Shown piece after piece: positions 1 through 7,055 of a stretch of DNA of 35,017 nt. How positions within the stretch are numbered: position 1 is the stretch's first letter; every line of letters starts with the position of its first letter. Under the pieces are notes generated by a model. That model was not told the DNA's origin and made no database searches. It saw only the letters and a list, made by a program, of their open reading frames with translations. A program made the translations under genes and the position numbers. Location: the NCBI GenBank assembly GCA_030649305.1, contig JAUSFV010000049.1:1-35017 (forward strand). The letters run 5' to 3'. Source of the stretch: a bacterium (lineage in GTDB: Bacteria > Patescibacteriota > Minisyncoccia > Sungbacterales > GWA2-42-14).

Positions 1-1229
1 GCCGTATTTTCAATTTCTTTCTTATGTAATGAAAGAGTCGCTGCCATACCCCCCAGCGCGTCAATTCTTTTGATATACTCCCATGCCGCTTTCTCAATTT
101 CATTGGTAAGCGATTCTATATAGTATGAACCCGCAAGTGGGTCAACAGTTTCAGTAACGCCCGACTCGTGCGCAATAATCTGCTGCGTGCGAAGTGCTAC
201 CAGTACGGCAAGCTCGGACGGAAGGCCAAGCACCTCGTCCATGGAATTCGTATGCAACGATTGCGTCCCTCCGAGTACCGCGGCGAGTGCCTGAAGCGCT
301 ACCCGCACAATATTATTATGCGGCTCCTCCGATGTTAAGCTGGATCCCGCGGTCTGCGAATGCGTCCGCAATATCAGCGACTTCGGATTCTTAGCGCCGA
401 ATCTCCCGCACATAATCTTCGCCCACATGCGCCGTGCCGCGCGAAGTTTCGCGATTTCCTCAAAAAAATTATTGTGAATATCAAAGAAAAAAGAAAGACG
501 CGACGCAAACGAATCAACGCTCATCCCCCGCCGCACGCACTCCTCCACATACGCAATGCCGTCAGCCAAGGTAAGCGCAAGCTCTTGTATTGCTGTCGCC
601 CCCTTCTCTCGAATATGATACCCCGAGATGGAAATAGTGTTCCAAAGAGGAACACGCGCAGTTCCGAATTCTACCGTATCTGCCACCAAACGCATTGAGG
701 GCTCAATCGGATAGATGTACTCTTTTTGGGCGATATACTCTTTCAAAATATCGTTCTGAATCGTACCGCGAAGCTTCTCAAAAGGAACGCCCTGTGCTTC
801 GGCATTGGCAAGAAACATAGCCCATACCATTGCCGCGGGAGAAGAAATGGTCATGGAAACAGAGACCTTTGCGAGATCAATGCCGTGAAAAAGAATTTCT
901 ACATCGCGAAGCGTATCAACCGCAACCCCCTGAATGCATGCCTCTCCCCACGGCGAATCAGAGTCATATCCGTACAGGGTCGGCATATCAAACGCAACCG
1001 AAAGACCGGTCTGGCCCTGTCCGAGTAGAAAATGAAACCGCTCGTTTGTTTCCTCCGCCGTACCGAATCCCGCGAATTGGCGCATGGTCCAAAGACGTCC
1101 GCCGTCTTTTTGATACATGGTGCGATGCGGACCCCGGGCATACGGAAACTCGCCGGGTTCTCCCAAATCACGCGTGTAATCAAAACCCGTAATATCTTTC
1201 GGACGATAAATACCGTCTTCTTTGCCCAT
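1..1229 (-). CDS. B12-dependent acyl-CoA mutase large subunit, isobutyryl-CoA mutase-like (3' end outside window)
   Basis: This is the first 409 codons of a methylmalonyl-CoA-mutase-family large subunit (PF01642); the rest lies off the left edge. The start is ATG 1229, eight bases after an AAGGAG ribosome site. Family landmarks in order are [62 protein letters not shown] and [12 protein letters not shown]. True methylmalonyl-CoA mutases have Tyr89 and Arg207 (P. shermanii numbering) holding the substrate carboxylate. Here the equivalents are Phe52 and Gln168, the pair known from isobutyryl-CoA mutases, while the catalytic His244 is kept as His205. It probably interconverts isobutyryl-CoA and n-butyryl-CoA using adenosylcobalamin. 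No B12-binding small subunit or MeaB-type chaperone is visible; they may lie to the left. The family call is near certain, the substrate is inferred. Confidence 0.93.
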   Translation of the reverse strand, partial: MGKEDGIYRPKDITGFDYTRDLGEPGEFPYARGPHRTMYQKDGGRLWTMRQFAGFGTAEETNERFHFLLGQGQTGLSVAFDMPTLYGYDSDSPWGEACIQGVAVDTLRDVEILFHGIDLAKVSVSMTISSPAAMVWAMFLANAEAQGVPFEKLRGTIQNDILKEYIAQKEYIYPIEPSMRLVADTVEFGTARVPLWNTISISGYHIREKGATAIQELALTLADGIAYVEECVRRGMSVDSFASRLSFFFDIHNNFFEEIAKLRAARRMWAKIMCGRFGAKNPKSLILRTHSQTAGSSLTSEEPHNNIVRVALQALAAVLGGTQSLHTNSMDEVLGLPSELAVLVALRTQQIIAHESGVTETVDPLAGSYYIESLTNEIEKAAWEYIKRIDALGGMAATLSLHKKEIENT

Positions 1230-1266
1230 CGCGTGTACTCCTTTTTCAATTTCAAAAACCCACCAT

Positions 1267-1295
1267 ACTATACCAGAAAGATACCACAAAGACAA
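1267..1295 (-). promoter_or_regulatory. Sigma-70-type promoter of the acyl-CoA mutase gene
   Basis: On the minus strand TTGTCT (1290-1295) is followed after exactly 17 bases by TATAGT (1267-1272), about 38 bases upstream of the mutase start codon. The spacing is ideal and both boxes are one or two bases from consensus. Confidence 0.7.
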
Positions 1296-1311
1296 CCCCT
1301 ATAAAATTTGT

Positions 1312-1391
1312 ATATCCGCCAAAGGCGGATATTTTTGTGTCCCGCAATTCACTCACCCCCCGACCTAAGACGGCGATGAATTGCGGACAAA
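1312..1391. other. Two successive intergenic hairpins
   Basis: Bases 1312-1332 form a perfect 9-bp stem (ATATCCGCC / GGCGGATAT) with a 3-base loop. Bases 1339-1391 form a second, longer stem: TGTCCCGCAATTCA pairs with TGAATTGCGGACA with one bulged C, and a short CCG/CGG helix lies inside. They sit between the terminator of the ligase operon and the mutase promoter. The first is followed by five T on the plus strand. They could be a backup terminator or a structured element; no protein or RNA family is recognised. Confidence 0.5.
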
Positions 1392-1425
1392 AATAAAAAG
1401 GCCTAAATAGAAGGCCTTATTTTTT
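1386..1425 (-). terminator. Rho-independent terminator, probably bidirectional
   Basis: AAGGCCT (1398-1404) pairs with AGGCCTT (1412-1418). T-rich runs follow the stem on both strands. It overlaps the stop codon of the 62-aa Cys-rich protein and closes the ligase operon. Confidence 0.75.
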
Positions 1426-1605
1426 CTGAATATTATGACACTCAATCAGGTGCCAATTCTTTTTACTGCACTCAATACGAACATCGCAAATCTTACATTT
1501 CTCACAACAAATCCCTAATTGTATGGCTCCTGGATTATGACATATAGAATTGCATCTGTGCTTACAGATCTTTTTTGTAAAAACAGAAACATCATACTCT
1601 GTCAT
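1417..1605 (-). CDS. 62-aa Cys/His-rich putative zinc protein, paralogue of its upstream neighbour
   Basis: ATG 1605 is preceded by AAAGGAG at good distance, giving 62 residues with nine Cys. Two metal-binding-like blocks are visible: C14-x-H16-x-C18-x3-C22-H23, and C37-x2-C40-x11-H52-x3-C56-H57. Both are also present in the neighbouring 76-aa protein with the same residue numbers for the first block and the same spacing for the second, so the two are tandem paralogues. The start overlaps the end of the 76-aa gene by 14 bases, so they are co-translated behind the acyl-CoA ligase. No named family is recognised. Zinc (or another thiophilic metal) binding is inferred from the Cys/His pattern only; a regulator, a metallothionein-like store or a ligase partner are all possible. 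Confidence 0.75.
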   Translation of the reverse strand: MTEYDVSVFTKKICKHRCNSICHNPGAIQLGICCEKCKICDVRIECSKKNWHLIECHNIQKK

Positions 1606-1822
1606 CACAAATCTCCTTTCTTGTTTTATGACACTCGGCAATATGTTCGTCCTGTGTTCCGGGTCGTAGAACATGACCACACAAAAGACAGGACGGGTCG
1701 TATTTGCATACACAATTCGCAATCTGACACGGCATGCGTCCCGAACTTGTATCGTGGCACGGACACCCGCACCAATGAAGACACCTGCCCGCGAAATGCG
1801 ACTTTCCGATACGCCCTATCAC
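1592..1822 (-). CDS. 76-aa Cys/His-rich putative zinc protein, paralogue of its downstream neighbour
   Basis: The GTG at 1822 overlaps the ligase stop as GTGA, a classic translational-coupling junction. It is preferred over the in-frame TTG 1846 because it places C14, H16, C18, C22 and H23 at exactly the same residue numbers as in the 62-aa paralogue. The chain has 11 Cys and ends in the same C45-x2-C48-x11-H60-x3-C64-H65 block. No signal peptide or membrane segment is present, so it is probably cytoplasmic. Its position between an acyl-CoA ligase and a second copy of itself suggests a role tied to acyl-CoA chemistry or to metal/redox sensing, but this is a guess from context. Confidence 0.7.
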   Translation of the reverse strand: MIGRIGKSHFAGRCLHWCGCPCHDTSSGRMPCQIANCVCKYDPSCLLCGHVLRPGTQDEHIAECHKTRKEICDDRV

Positions 1823-3531
1823 GCGCCGCTCTCTTTCTGTTCCCAATTCTTCACATGTTCGCGAAGGTGCCGTTTCAAAATTTTCCCGATTATTGTCTTG
1901 AACGGATCAAGCGATTCCAGAATAATAACGCGGCGCGGCACATGCAAATGTGACAAACCGGCCTGCTTAATATCCGACGCAAATTCTTTTCGGAGGAGAT
2001 CAGGCAATATAGATTCCCCCTCCTTTACTACCACAACGGCAACCGCCGCTTCTCCCCAGCTCGCATCAGGAACGCTTATAACAACTACTTCCCGAACGCG
2101 ACGATGGTGCGATAGCACTGCCTCAATGTCGGTGGCATAAATATTCTGCCCGAGCGATTTAATAATATCGTTCTTTCGGTCAGTAAAACAAAGATGGCCG
2201 TATACATCAAAATATCCGATATCACCCGTCTTGAGCCACTCGCCATCCAATGATTTGGCGGTTGCTTCTTTGTTCAAATAATACCCCTTCATTACCTGCG
2301 GTCCGCGTACCCATAGTTCTCCTTCTACGCACTCATTCCCCTCCTCATCACGGATCTTCACGATAGTTTCGGGAAGCGGTTTGCCGATACGGCTTCCCCG
2401 TGCCGGAGGAGGCAATTTCAAATCATCAGGAAGCAAAATGGACACAATGGGAGATGCTTCAGAAAGGCCGTACCCGACGACCACGTTTGTTCCTGCTATA
2501 TCCTCAAATCCTTTTCGGATTTCTTCACGAATGCCGCCGGCACCATTGATGCAAAGCTTAAGAGAAGAGATATCTTTCGTCTTGATAAGTTCGGAACACT
2601 CCAGCATCTTGCTATACATTTTCTCAACGCCCGGAAATATGGTTACGCGATAGCGGTCAACCGCGCCAATAGCTTCAACGGGGTCAAACGCATGCAGTAT
2701 CACGACCTGTCCGCGAAGTGCAAGCAGGGTCATATTAAGGCATGCGGTAAGCCCGTACACATGGAAAAAGGGCAGCGCTCCAAGAACAACCTCTTCTTCC
2801 TCTTTCAGAAAATCAGCAATGCGCTCCCGCGCCTGCCAGATGTTGCTTGCGATATTGCGATGCGTCAGCATCACCTGTTTCGGCGTACTGGTGGTTCCTC
2901 CGGTTGCCTGAAATTGCGCGACTGCATCAAGCGAGATGTCCGACGGAAGCGAAAAGCGTTCTTTGAAAAAAATGCCGCGAAAACACATCGCGTTTTTCGG
3001 AAACGCGACATACTTCCCGAGCTTTCTCATCTTGAAAGGATAACCAAGGCGCTTATACCACGCCGCGGAATCCGTAAGACGCGTAAAAATAATTTTACAG
3101 GGCCAATCAATATGAATTTGCGAAAGAACGGGATGCAAAATATCAAGCACAAAGATGACAGACGGCTTTGCGTTGATGATCTGGCTTCGCACTTCGTCAT
3201 TCACTTTTATTTCATACGGATTTTTGTTTTTGATTTCCGAAATAAGCGAATCAAACTTGATAGGCACCGCAACGCGTCCGGCCAAAAGCGCTCCGTAATA
3301 GCACATGGCAAATTGGGGGCTATTCAGCATAAAGAGCGCAACGCGGTCATTTCGCTTTGTGCTACCGAGGATGTACGAAGCGATACGCACGGAAGATTTC
3401 CAGAGTTTTTTGTACGACATGCTCTCGCCGAGAAACACGAGCGCTGTCTTTTTCCCCATCTTTTCACAGGAACGCTTGAATAATTCGGGAATCGTTTTGA
3501 TATTCTCTTCCGTAAACCAGCGATATGCCAT
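1819..3531 (-). CDS. Long-chain fatty acyl-CoA ligase (AMP-binding, FadD-like)
   Basis: A 570-aa ANL-superfamily enzyme that should activate a carboxylic acid to its acyl-AMP and then acyl-CoA. Core motifs are in order: P-loop QATGGTTSTPKQV (about 208-220), GYGLSEASP (353-361, aromatic/acid binding motif), KTGDIGYFD and DRKNDIIKSLGQNI around 430-450 (ATP ribose binding and hinge), and GKILKRHLR near the C-terminus with the catalytic lysine region. ATG 3531 is chosen because GGGAGG lies eight bases upstream; an upstream TTG at 3558 has no such site. It ends by overlapping the small Cys-rich protein genes, and the acyl-CoA mutase follows in the same direction, so the product may feed branched or short acyl-CoA metabolism. 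Substrate length cannot be told from the sequence. Confidence 0.93.
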   Translation of the reverse strand: MAYRWFTEENIKTIPELFKRSCEKMGKKTALVFLGESMSYKKLWKSSVRIASYILGSTKRNDRVALFMLNSPQFAMCYYGALLAGRVAVPIKFDSLISEIKNKNPYEIKVNDEVRSQIINAKPSVIFVLDILHPVLSQIHIDWPCKIIFTRLTDSAAWYKRLGYPFKMRKLGKYVAFPKNAMCFRGIFFKERFSLPSDISLDAVAQFQATGGTTSTPKQVMLTHRNIASNIWQARERIADFLKEEEEVVLGALPFFHVYGLTACLNMTLLALRGQVVILHAFDPVEAIGAVDRYRVTIFPGVEKMYSKMLECSELIKTKDISSLKLCINGAGGIREEIRKGFEDIAGTNVVVGYGLSEASPIVSILLPDDLKLPPPARGSRIGKPLPETIVKIRDEEGNECVEGELWVRGPQVMKGYYLNKEATAKSLDGEWLKTGDIGYFDVYGHLCFTDRKNDIIKSLGQNIYATDIEAVLSHHRRVREVVVISVPDASWGEAAVAVVVVKEGESILPDLLRKEFASDIKQAGLSHLHVPRRVIILESLDPFKTIIGKILKRHLREHVKNWEQKESGA

Positions 3532-3587
3532 TTTTGTTTCCTCCCTGTTGTTTTTCAAACACCTGCCATATCAGTACCATATTTTCA

Positions 3588-3620
3588 AAATAAAAACAAC
3601 TCCGACGTAACGTCGGAGCT
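3588..3620 (-). terminator. Terminator of the DUF427 gene
   Basis: CTCCGACGT (3600-3608) and ACGTCGGAG (3610-3618) form a 9-bp stem. On the minus strand it is followed by GTTGTTTTTATTTT. Confidence 0.8.
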
Positions 3621-3645
3621 ATCTTTTTCTCAAAAAAATAAAATT

Positions 3646-3927
3646 TTACGGCGTCACCTCAACTCCTCTCCAAAATGCAAAACGCCCCTTGATTTCTTTC
3701 GCGGGCTCGGTTGGTTCGGGGTACACCCACGCCGCATCCTCATTCGTTTTTCCGTCCACGACAACATTATAATAATCCGCAAGCCCCTTCCACGGGCACT
3801 GATACGTGCGTCCGCTTTTTTGCAGATACTCCGTCTTCACCGACTCCGGCGGAAAATAATGATTATTCTCTACCACGACCGTATTATTACTTTCGGCAAT
3901 AATTGTATTATTCCAAACTGCCTTCAC
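3646..3927 (-). CDS. DUF427-family protein
   Basis: A 93-aa protein matching DUF427 along its full length: a beta-rich domain with NNHYFPPESV, then YQCPWKGLADYYNVVVDG, AAWVYPEP and a closing FWRGVEV. The biochemical role of DUF427 is not established. The GTG at 3927 is chosen because it aligns exactly with the start codons of other genes that follow the same inverted-repeat element; the adjacent GTG at 3930 is also possible. The gene is monocistronic, with its promoter inside the repeat element and a strong terminator behind it. Confidence 0.9.
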   Translation of the reverse strand: MKAVWNNTIIAESNNTVVVENNHYFPPESVKTEYLQKSGRTYQCPWKGLADYYNVVVDGKTNEDAAWVYPEPTEPAKEIKGRFAFWRGVEVTP

Positions 3928-4029
3928 CACGTTAGAAGTCTGTCGTTATATAGCTTGAACTAATTTCCGACAAACAATAATTTTATCATCATAACCCCTT
4001 CATCAAATTACTCAGTACTTCTAACGGGG
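3927..4029. repeat. Inverted-repeat element IR-A, copy 1
   Basis: The arms are 3927-3939 and 4017-4029 (13 bases, consensus CCCCGTTAGAAGT, one mismatch here). The element is 103 bases and lies between the terminator of the 149-aa gene and the DUF427 gene. The last arm base is the first base of the DUF427 GTG start codon. The DUF427-proximal 50 bases closely match the half copy at 24668-24717 (38 of 50 by eye) and resemble copy 2 at 23087-23214. Confidence 0.85.
3945..3973 (-). promoter_or_regulatory. Promoter inside IR-A copy 1
   Basis: On the minus strand TTGTCG (3968-3973), 17 bases, then TATAAC (3945-3950). Transcription would begin around 3938, giving the DUF427 mRNA a leader of only about 11 bases and no Shine-Dalgarno site. 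The same boxes at the same spacing recur in the half copy at 24668-24717. Confidence 0.6.
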
Positions 4030-4060
4030 TTCATATATACTATGCTACCGCGTTCCGTCC

Positions 4061-4087
4061 AAAAAAGAAAAACCCCGCAAGGGGTTC
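4061..4087 (-). terminator. Terminator of the 149-aa gene
   Basis: AACCCC GCAA GGGGTT (4071-4086) followed on the minus strand by TTTTTCTTTTTT. Confidence 0.85.
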
Positions 4088-4095
4088 CTGTGTGC

Positions 4096-4545
4096 CTATA
4101 AATATATTCTCTCAAACCCGAGAAGAATCGCCTGATCGTGTTCCCAGCGCGCACCGAATGAGGTTTTCCAATCAGGCAAAAAATAAAGCTTCGTCATGCG
4201 CCCGCTTTGAAAAAGAGGGAAATAAAACGTCTCAAGCAGAGGAAGTCCATCAAGATGGGGGCAAGCGCGCACAATGCGATGCATATGCGGCTCAAAGGGC
4301 ATCTGATTGAAGATAACGCGACCCTCGGCCATGAGCTTCGCAATCACCACATCAAGCACGGCAATGTTTTCTGCGACAGAACCCCTACCTCCCGTCGTAA
4401 TCGGCCCGCATACCATGCCGGCCGGATACGGCATTCGTAAAAGAACTCTCATTGCTATAGTATGCAGGGCCTCAAGCGACTCAACATTCTCCGCTTGTCT
4501 CGTATCTTCCTCATCCCAATAAGATAGCTGAAGGGCTTCAGACAT
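4096..4545 (-). CDS. Conserved-looking hypothetical protein, possibly nucleoside 2-deoxyribosyltransferase-like fold
   Basis: 149 aa starting at ATG 4545 behind a GGAGGA site. The middle has GMVCGPITTGGRGSVAEN, then an alternating helix/strand stretch ending GRVIFNQMPFEPHMHRI. A glycine-rich GP(I/M)T..G..N segment followed by a strand and another polar loop resembles DUF4406/nucleoside deoxyribosyltransferase-type proteins, but this is weak pattern matching. No signal peptide or membrane helix is seen. It stands alone between its own terminator and the DUF378 terminator. Coding status is supported by the ribosome site, the terminator and the absence of a better frame. Confidence 0.75.
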   Translation of the reverse strand: MSEALQLSYWDEEDTRQAENVESLEALHTIAMRVLLRMPYPAGMVCGPITTGGRGSVAENIAVLDVVIAKLMAEGRVIFNQMPFEPHMHRIVRACPHLDGLPLLETFYFPLFQSGRMTKLYFLPDWKTSFGARWEHDQAILLGFERIYL

Positions 4546-4619
4546 TTCGTCCTCCTCAACAGCATAAAGAGCACGATTAAAAAGATATTACGACATATAA
4601 AAATAGAAAGCAAGATATT

Positions 4620-4655
4620 GAAATATAAAACAACTCCGACACGATATCGGAGTTG
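4620..4655 (-). terminator. Terminator of the DUF378 gene
   Basis: CAACTCCGA (4631-4639) pairs with TCGGAGTTG (4647-4655). The minus-strand continuation is TTTTATATTT. Confidence 0.8.
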
Positions 4656-4671
4656 TTATCTCACAAAAATA

Positions 4672-4890
4672 TTATGCCATTCCTTCCTTCCCGCACATCT
4701 TGCAGGTCTTTGCGTGAGTCGCTACTTCCCAGATAGCCGAAAGGCCGACCAGAACGTAGACCGCGCGCGACAACATCGTACCCGCGCCGAAAATCAGAGC
4801 AACTACATCCCACCCGCCCGCTCCTACCAGAAGCCAATTAAGACCTCCAATCGCCAACAGGCCGAATGCTACCATATGTAAAACTTTCAT
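4672..4890 (-). CDS. DUF378-family small membrane protein
   Basis: 72 aa with two hydrophobic helices. The pattern VAFGLLAIGGLNWLLVG followed by a second helix (VYVLVGLSAIWEV) is typical of DUF378 (YuzA-like) proteins of unknown function. The tail TCKMCGKEG adds a CxxC that could bind metal or be redox active. A good -10 box (TATAAT, 4956-4961 on the minus strand) lies about 65 bases upstream but no convincing -35 was found. The gene is monocistronic and ends in a strong terminator. Confidence 0.9.
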   Translation of the reverse strand: MKVLHMVAFGLLAIGGLNWLLVGAGGWDVVALIFGAGTMLSRAVYVLVGLSAIWEVATHAKTCKMCGKEGMA

Positions 4891-5029
4891 AATAAAAAGA
4901 TAGGTTTTTATAAATAATTATTTTGTACCAAAAAACGACCTTTTTGCGTATTTTTATTATATCATATTGAAAAGAAACACCTCATATAAGTTATGCACAG
5001 AACCCCGTAACGTAGCATGAATCGCAAAA

Positions 5030-5968
5030 CTAATATGTAGGAAGTTTATCTACAATCTCTCCGAACATCCGAAAGGGTTCATCCACGTCAGTAAATCCGG
5101 GGATGAAATCAGTTGTATTAAAAATCTTGTGATCCTTATATAATAAAACAAAGCCGGTTAAAAAAAGATAAACCCAAAGTGCCTTCAAAAAAGAAAAAGG
5201 ATCCCTCCGTGGAAGAAACGCTACCGCGGTTAATCTGCTTCTTTTATCATTTGTAGGAGTATTAGAAAATAGAATAAAAAAATCTACCGGAATTCGCACA
5301 CTAATTATTGCAATATTTGCGCCCATAGTTTCAAAAGAGGCGTTAAAATCTTTTTTTGCGGTCCATGTAAGCAACTGGAACAACCGATTTTTCGGTCTTC
5401 CCCAGTGTTCTACTTCCACTCCGTATTCACCTTTCTTAAACCACTGTGATTGCTTACTAAACTGCATATCGTGTAATGTATCCAAATGCCGCCAATCAAG
5501 TCCGTTGGCAGTCAGAAAATGAGGATGATTATTTATGTAACGCGATGGAAGTCCGAGGGCGCGATACCGATTTGCATCAATATCAGGAATGTCAAATAAC
5601 GATTCTGGTCCGTTGAAAATCCATACGTGACCATATTTCTCGGCGGTCGGATATGCCCTCACTCTTCGTTGCGGTATTTCTCTTTCATACGGAGCGCTTG
5701 CCACCCGCCCCTCAGAATCATATTCCCATTTATGAAGCGGACACTGCAAACAACATCCGACTACTTTACCAAGACTTAAATCAGCGCCCATATGAGAGCA
5801 CCGAGCATCCAGAGCATAGATTCTTCCGTTACTATCCCGATAGAGAGCGATTTTTCTATTAAGAATCGTAAACCCTTTTACTTTTCCCGGCCTTACCTTA
5901 CTTGAACGACAAACCGAGTACCACGATTGAACAGTTACATCAAAATTGTTTAGGTTTCTCCCGATCAT
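5030..5968 (-). CDS. Rieske non-haem iron oxygenase (oxygenase component)
   Basis: A 312-aa protein. The N-terminal Rieske domain holds the [2Fe-2S] ligands C57-x-H59 (ARCSHMGADL) and C76-x2-H79 (QCPLHKWEYD). The C-terminal catalytic domain shows the mononuclear iron signature D158, H161, H166 (NGLDWRHLDTLH). Such enzymes use O2 and electrons from a reductase to hydroxylate, desaturate or cleave ring or lipid substrates. No reductase partner is in the window. It is transcribed divergently from a second Rieske oxygenase with the same iron-ligand numbering, only 100 bases away. The start has no Shine-Dalgarno site but an extended -10 box seven bases upstream, suggesting a leaderless mRNA. The region is AT-rich compared with most of the window. 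The substrate is unknown. Confidence 0.9.
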   Translation of the reverse strand: MIGRNLNNFDVTVQSWYSVCRSSKVRPGKVKGFTILNRKIALYRDSNGRIYALDARCSHMGADLSLGKVVGCCLQCPLHKWEYDSEGRVASAPYEREIPQRRVRAYPTAEKYGHVWIFNGPESLFDIPDIDANRYRALGLPSRYINNHPHFLTANGLDWRHLDTLHDMQFSKQSQWFKKGEYGVEVEHWGRPKNRLFQLLTWTAKKDFNASFETMGANIAIISVRIPVDFFILFSNTPTNDKRSRLTAVAFLPRRDPFSFLKALWVYLFLTGFVLLYKDHKIFNTTDFIPGFTDVDEPFRMFGEIVDKLPTY

Positions 5969-5975
5969 GATGTTT

Positions 5976-5984
5976 ATACTACCA
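5976..5984 (-). promoter_or_regulatory. Extended -10 promoter of the minus-strand Rieske gene
   Basis: The minus strand reads TGGTAGTAT, a TGn-extended -10 box, ending seven bases before ATG 5968. Transcription would start at or next to the start codon. There is no good -35 box. Confidence 0.45.
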
Positions 5985-6016
5985 CAATGGGTTTTTAATA
6001 AAAAGTACGACGATTA

Positions 6017-6045
6017 TTGCTCTTAAATAAAAAACGTGCTTTAAT
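6017..6045 (+). promoter_or_regulatory. Promoter of the Rieske-hydrolase-SnoaL-desaturase operon
   Basis: TTGCTC (6017-6022), 17 bases, TTTAAT (6040-6045), about 24 bases before ATG 6069. Confidence 0.5.
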
Positions 6046-6068
6046 TAACCCCAGAAGATATCCGACCT

Positions 6069-7055
6069 ATGCAATCTATACAAAATCAAGAAAATTTGCC
6101 AAGATCGTGGTACCCCGTCTGTCTCTCTCGCGAGCTTAAAAAAAATGGTTTGATGCCCATTAAACTTTTTGGGAACGACTGGATATTGTTCCGCGAATCG
6201 CATGGAACCATCGGAATGCTGTATCGATTTTGTCCACACATGGGTACTGACTTAGCTAATGGGTGCATTATAGAAAATTGTGTTCGTTGTCCTCTCCACC
6301 ATTGGAAATTTGATAAAAATGGAATTCGTGCTGAATCTGGTTTCGGCGACTCCCCCCAACAGCCTGTGAAGACACAATATCTGCCCGTACAAGAAAAGTA
6401 TGGAATCATTTTTGCATACTGGGGACGTAATCCGGAATTTCAGCCACCGACATTGCCCGACTCTCTTAATTTACTATATTCAAATCCAATCACAATGCAA
6501 TTAAACAATAGTTATGTTGCGGTGATTCTGAACGCTTTTGACGTTCAGCATTTAACAGCCGTTCATAATAGAATCATAGATGGCGAGATTACATTTAATA
6601 ACGAAAGTATCTACCATCTCGGGATAAAATTTTCGCTACGCGTAAGTCGCAAAAAATTGCTGGATTCTATGCTTATTATGTCCGGTATGGGATCATCGGA
6701 GATTCAATACAATTGCTGGGGCGGCAATTACCTAATAGTGCAAAACCCAACAACGAAATTCTGCGCTGTTATGATTTTACAACCAAGTGAAAGGGTTGAT
6801 GAATCTAAGCTTTTCCTTGTCGTTGCTACGAGTATTGCGTCAAAAAATTTTATTAACGCGTTCATAACGAAACAGAAATTAAGAATTATGAGGTTTTTTG
6901 CAGTAAGTTTTTTACAACAAGATGTGAGGATATTAAAAAATATGAGACCCGTCTTAGGGCTGTCATCGCCTGAAAAAGATATCGGGGCAATAAAGTTTTG
7001 GGATTACTTCCAAAAATTGCCCCGGTTTTCAATTTCTCAAGACCCGCATGTTTAA
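6069..7055 (+). CDS. Second Rieske non-haem iron oxygenase
   Basis: A 328-aa oxygenase component with Rieske ligands C55-x-H57 (FCPHMGTDLANG) and C74-x2-H77 (RCPLHHWKFD). The mononuclear iron triad D158, H161, H166 (NAFDVQHLTAVH) has the same residue numbers as its divergent partner at 5030-5968, so the two probably derive from one ancestor despite low similarity elsewhere. It opens a four-gene plus-strand operon; its last eight bases overlap the hydrolase-like gene (ATGTTTAA). A C-terminal hydrophobic patch (RFFAVSFLQ) may touch the membrane, which would suit a lipid substrate. No reductase is nearby. Function beyond oxygenase class is inferred. Confidence 0.9.
   Translation: MQSIQNQENLPRSWYPVCLSRELKKNGLMPIKLFGNDWILFRESHGTIGMLYRFCPHMGTDLANGCIIENCVRCPLHHWKFDKNGIRAESGFGDSPQQPVKTQYLPVQEKYGIIFAYWGRNPEFQPPTLPDSLNLLYSNPITMQLNNSYVAVILNAFDVQHLTAVHNRIIDGEITFNNESIYHLGIKFSLRVSRKKLLDSMLIMSGMGSSEIQYNCWGGNYLIVQNPTTKFCAVMILQPSERVDESKLFLVVATSIASKNFINAFITKQKLRIMRFFAVSFLQQDVRILKNMRPVLGLSSPEKDIGAIKFWDYFQKLPRFSISQDPHV

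Noticed and set aside
194-1304. Several open frames on the plus strand and one on the minus strand across 194-1304
   Set aside because: They lie over the acyl-CoA mutase, whose conserved motifs run through the whole stretch in one minus frame.
2692-3483. Long plus-strand frame (263 codons)
   Set aside because: Antisense to the acyl-CoA ligase; composition is Arg/His/Lys rich as expected of a shadow frame, no ribosome site or motif.
5030-7055. The two Rieske proteins as subunits of a bc1/b6f complex
   Set aside because: Both have a C-terminal mononuclear iron motif and lack the membrane helix layout of electron-transport Rieske proteins.
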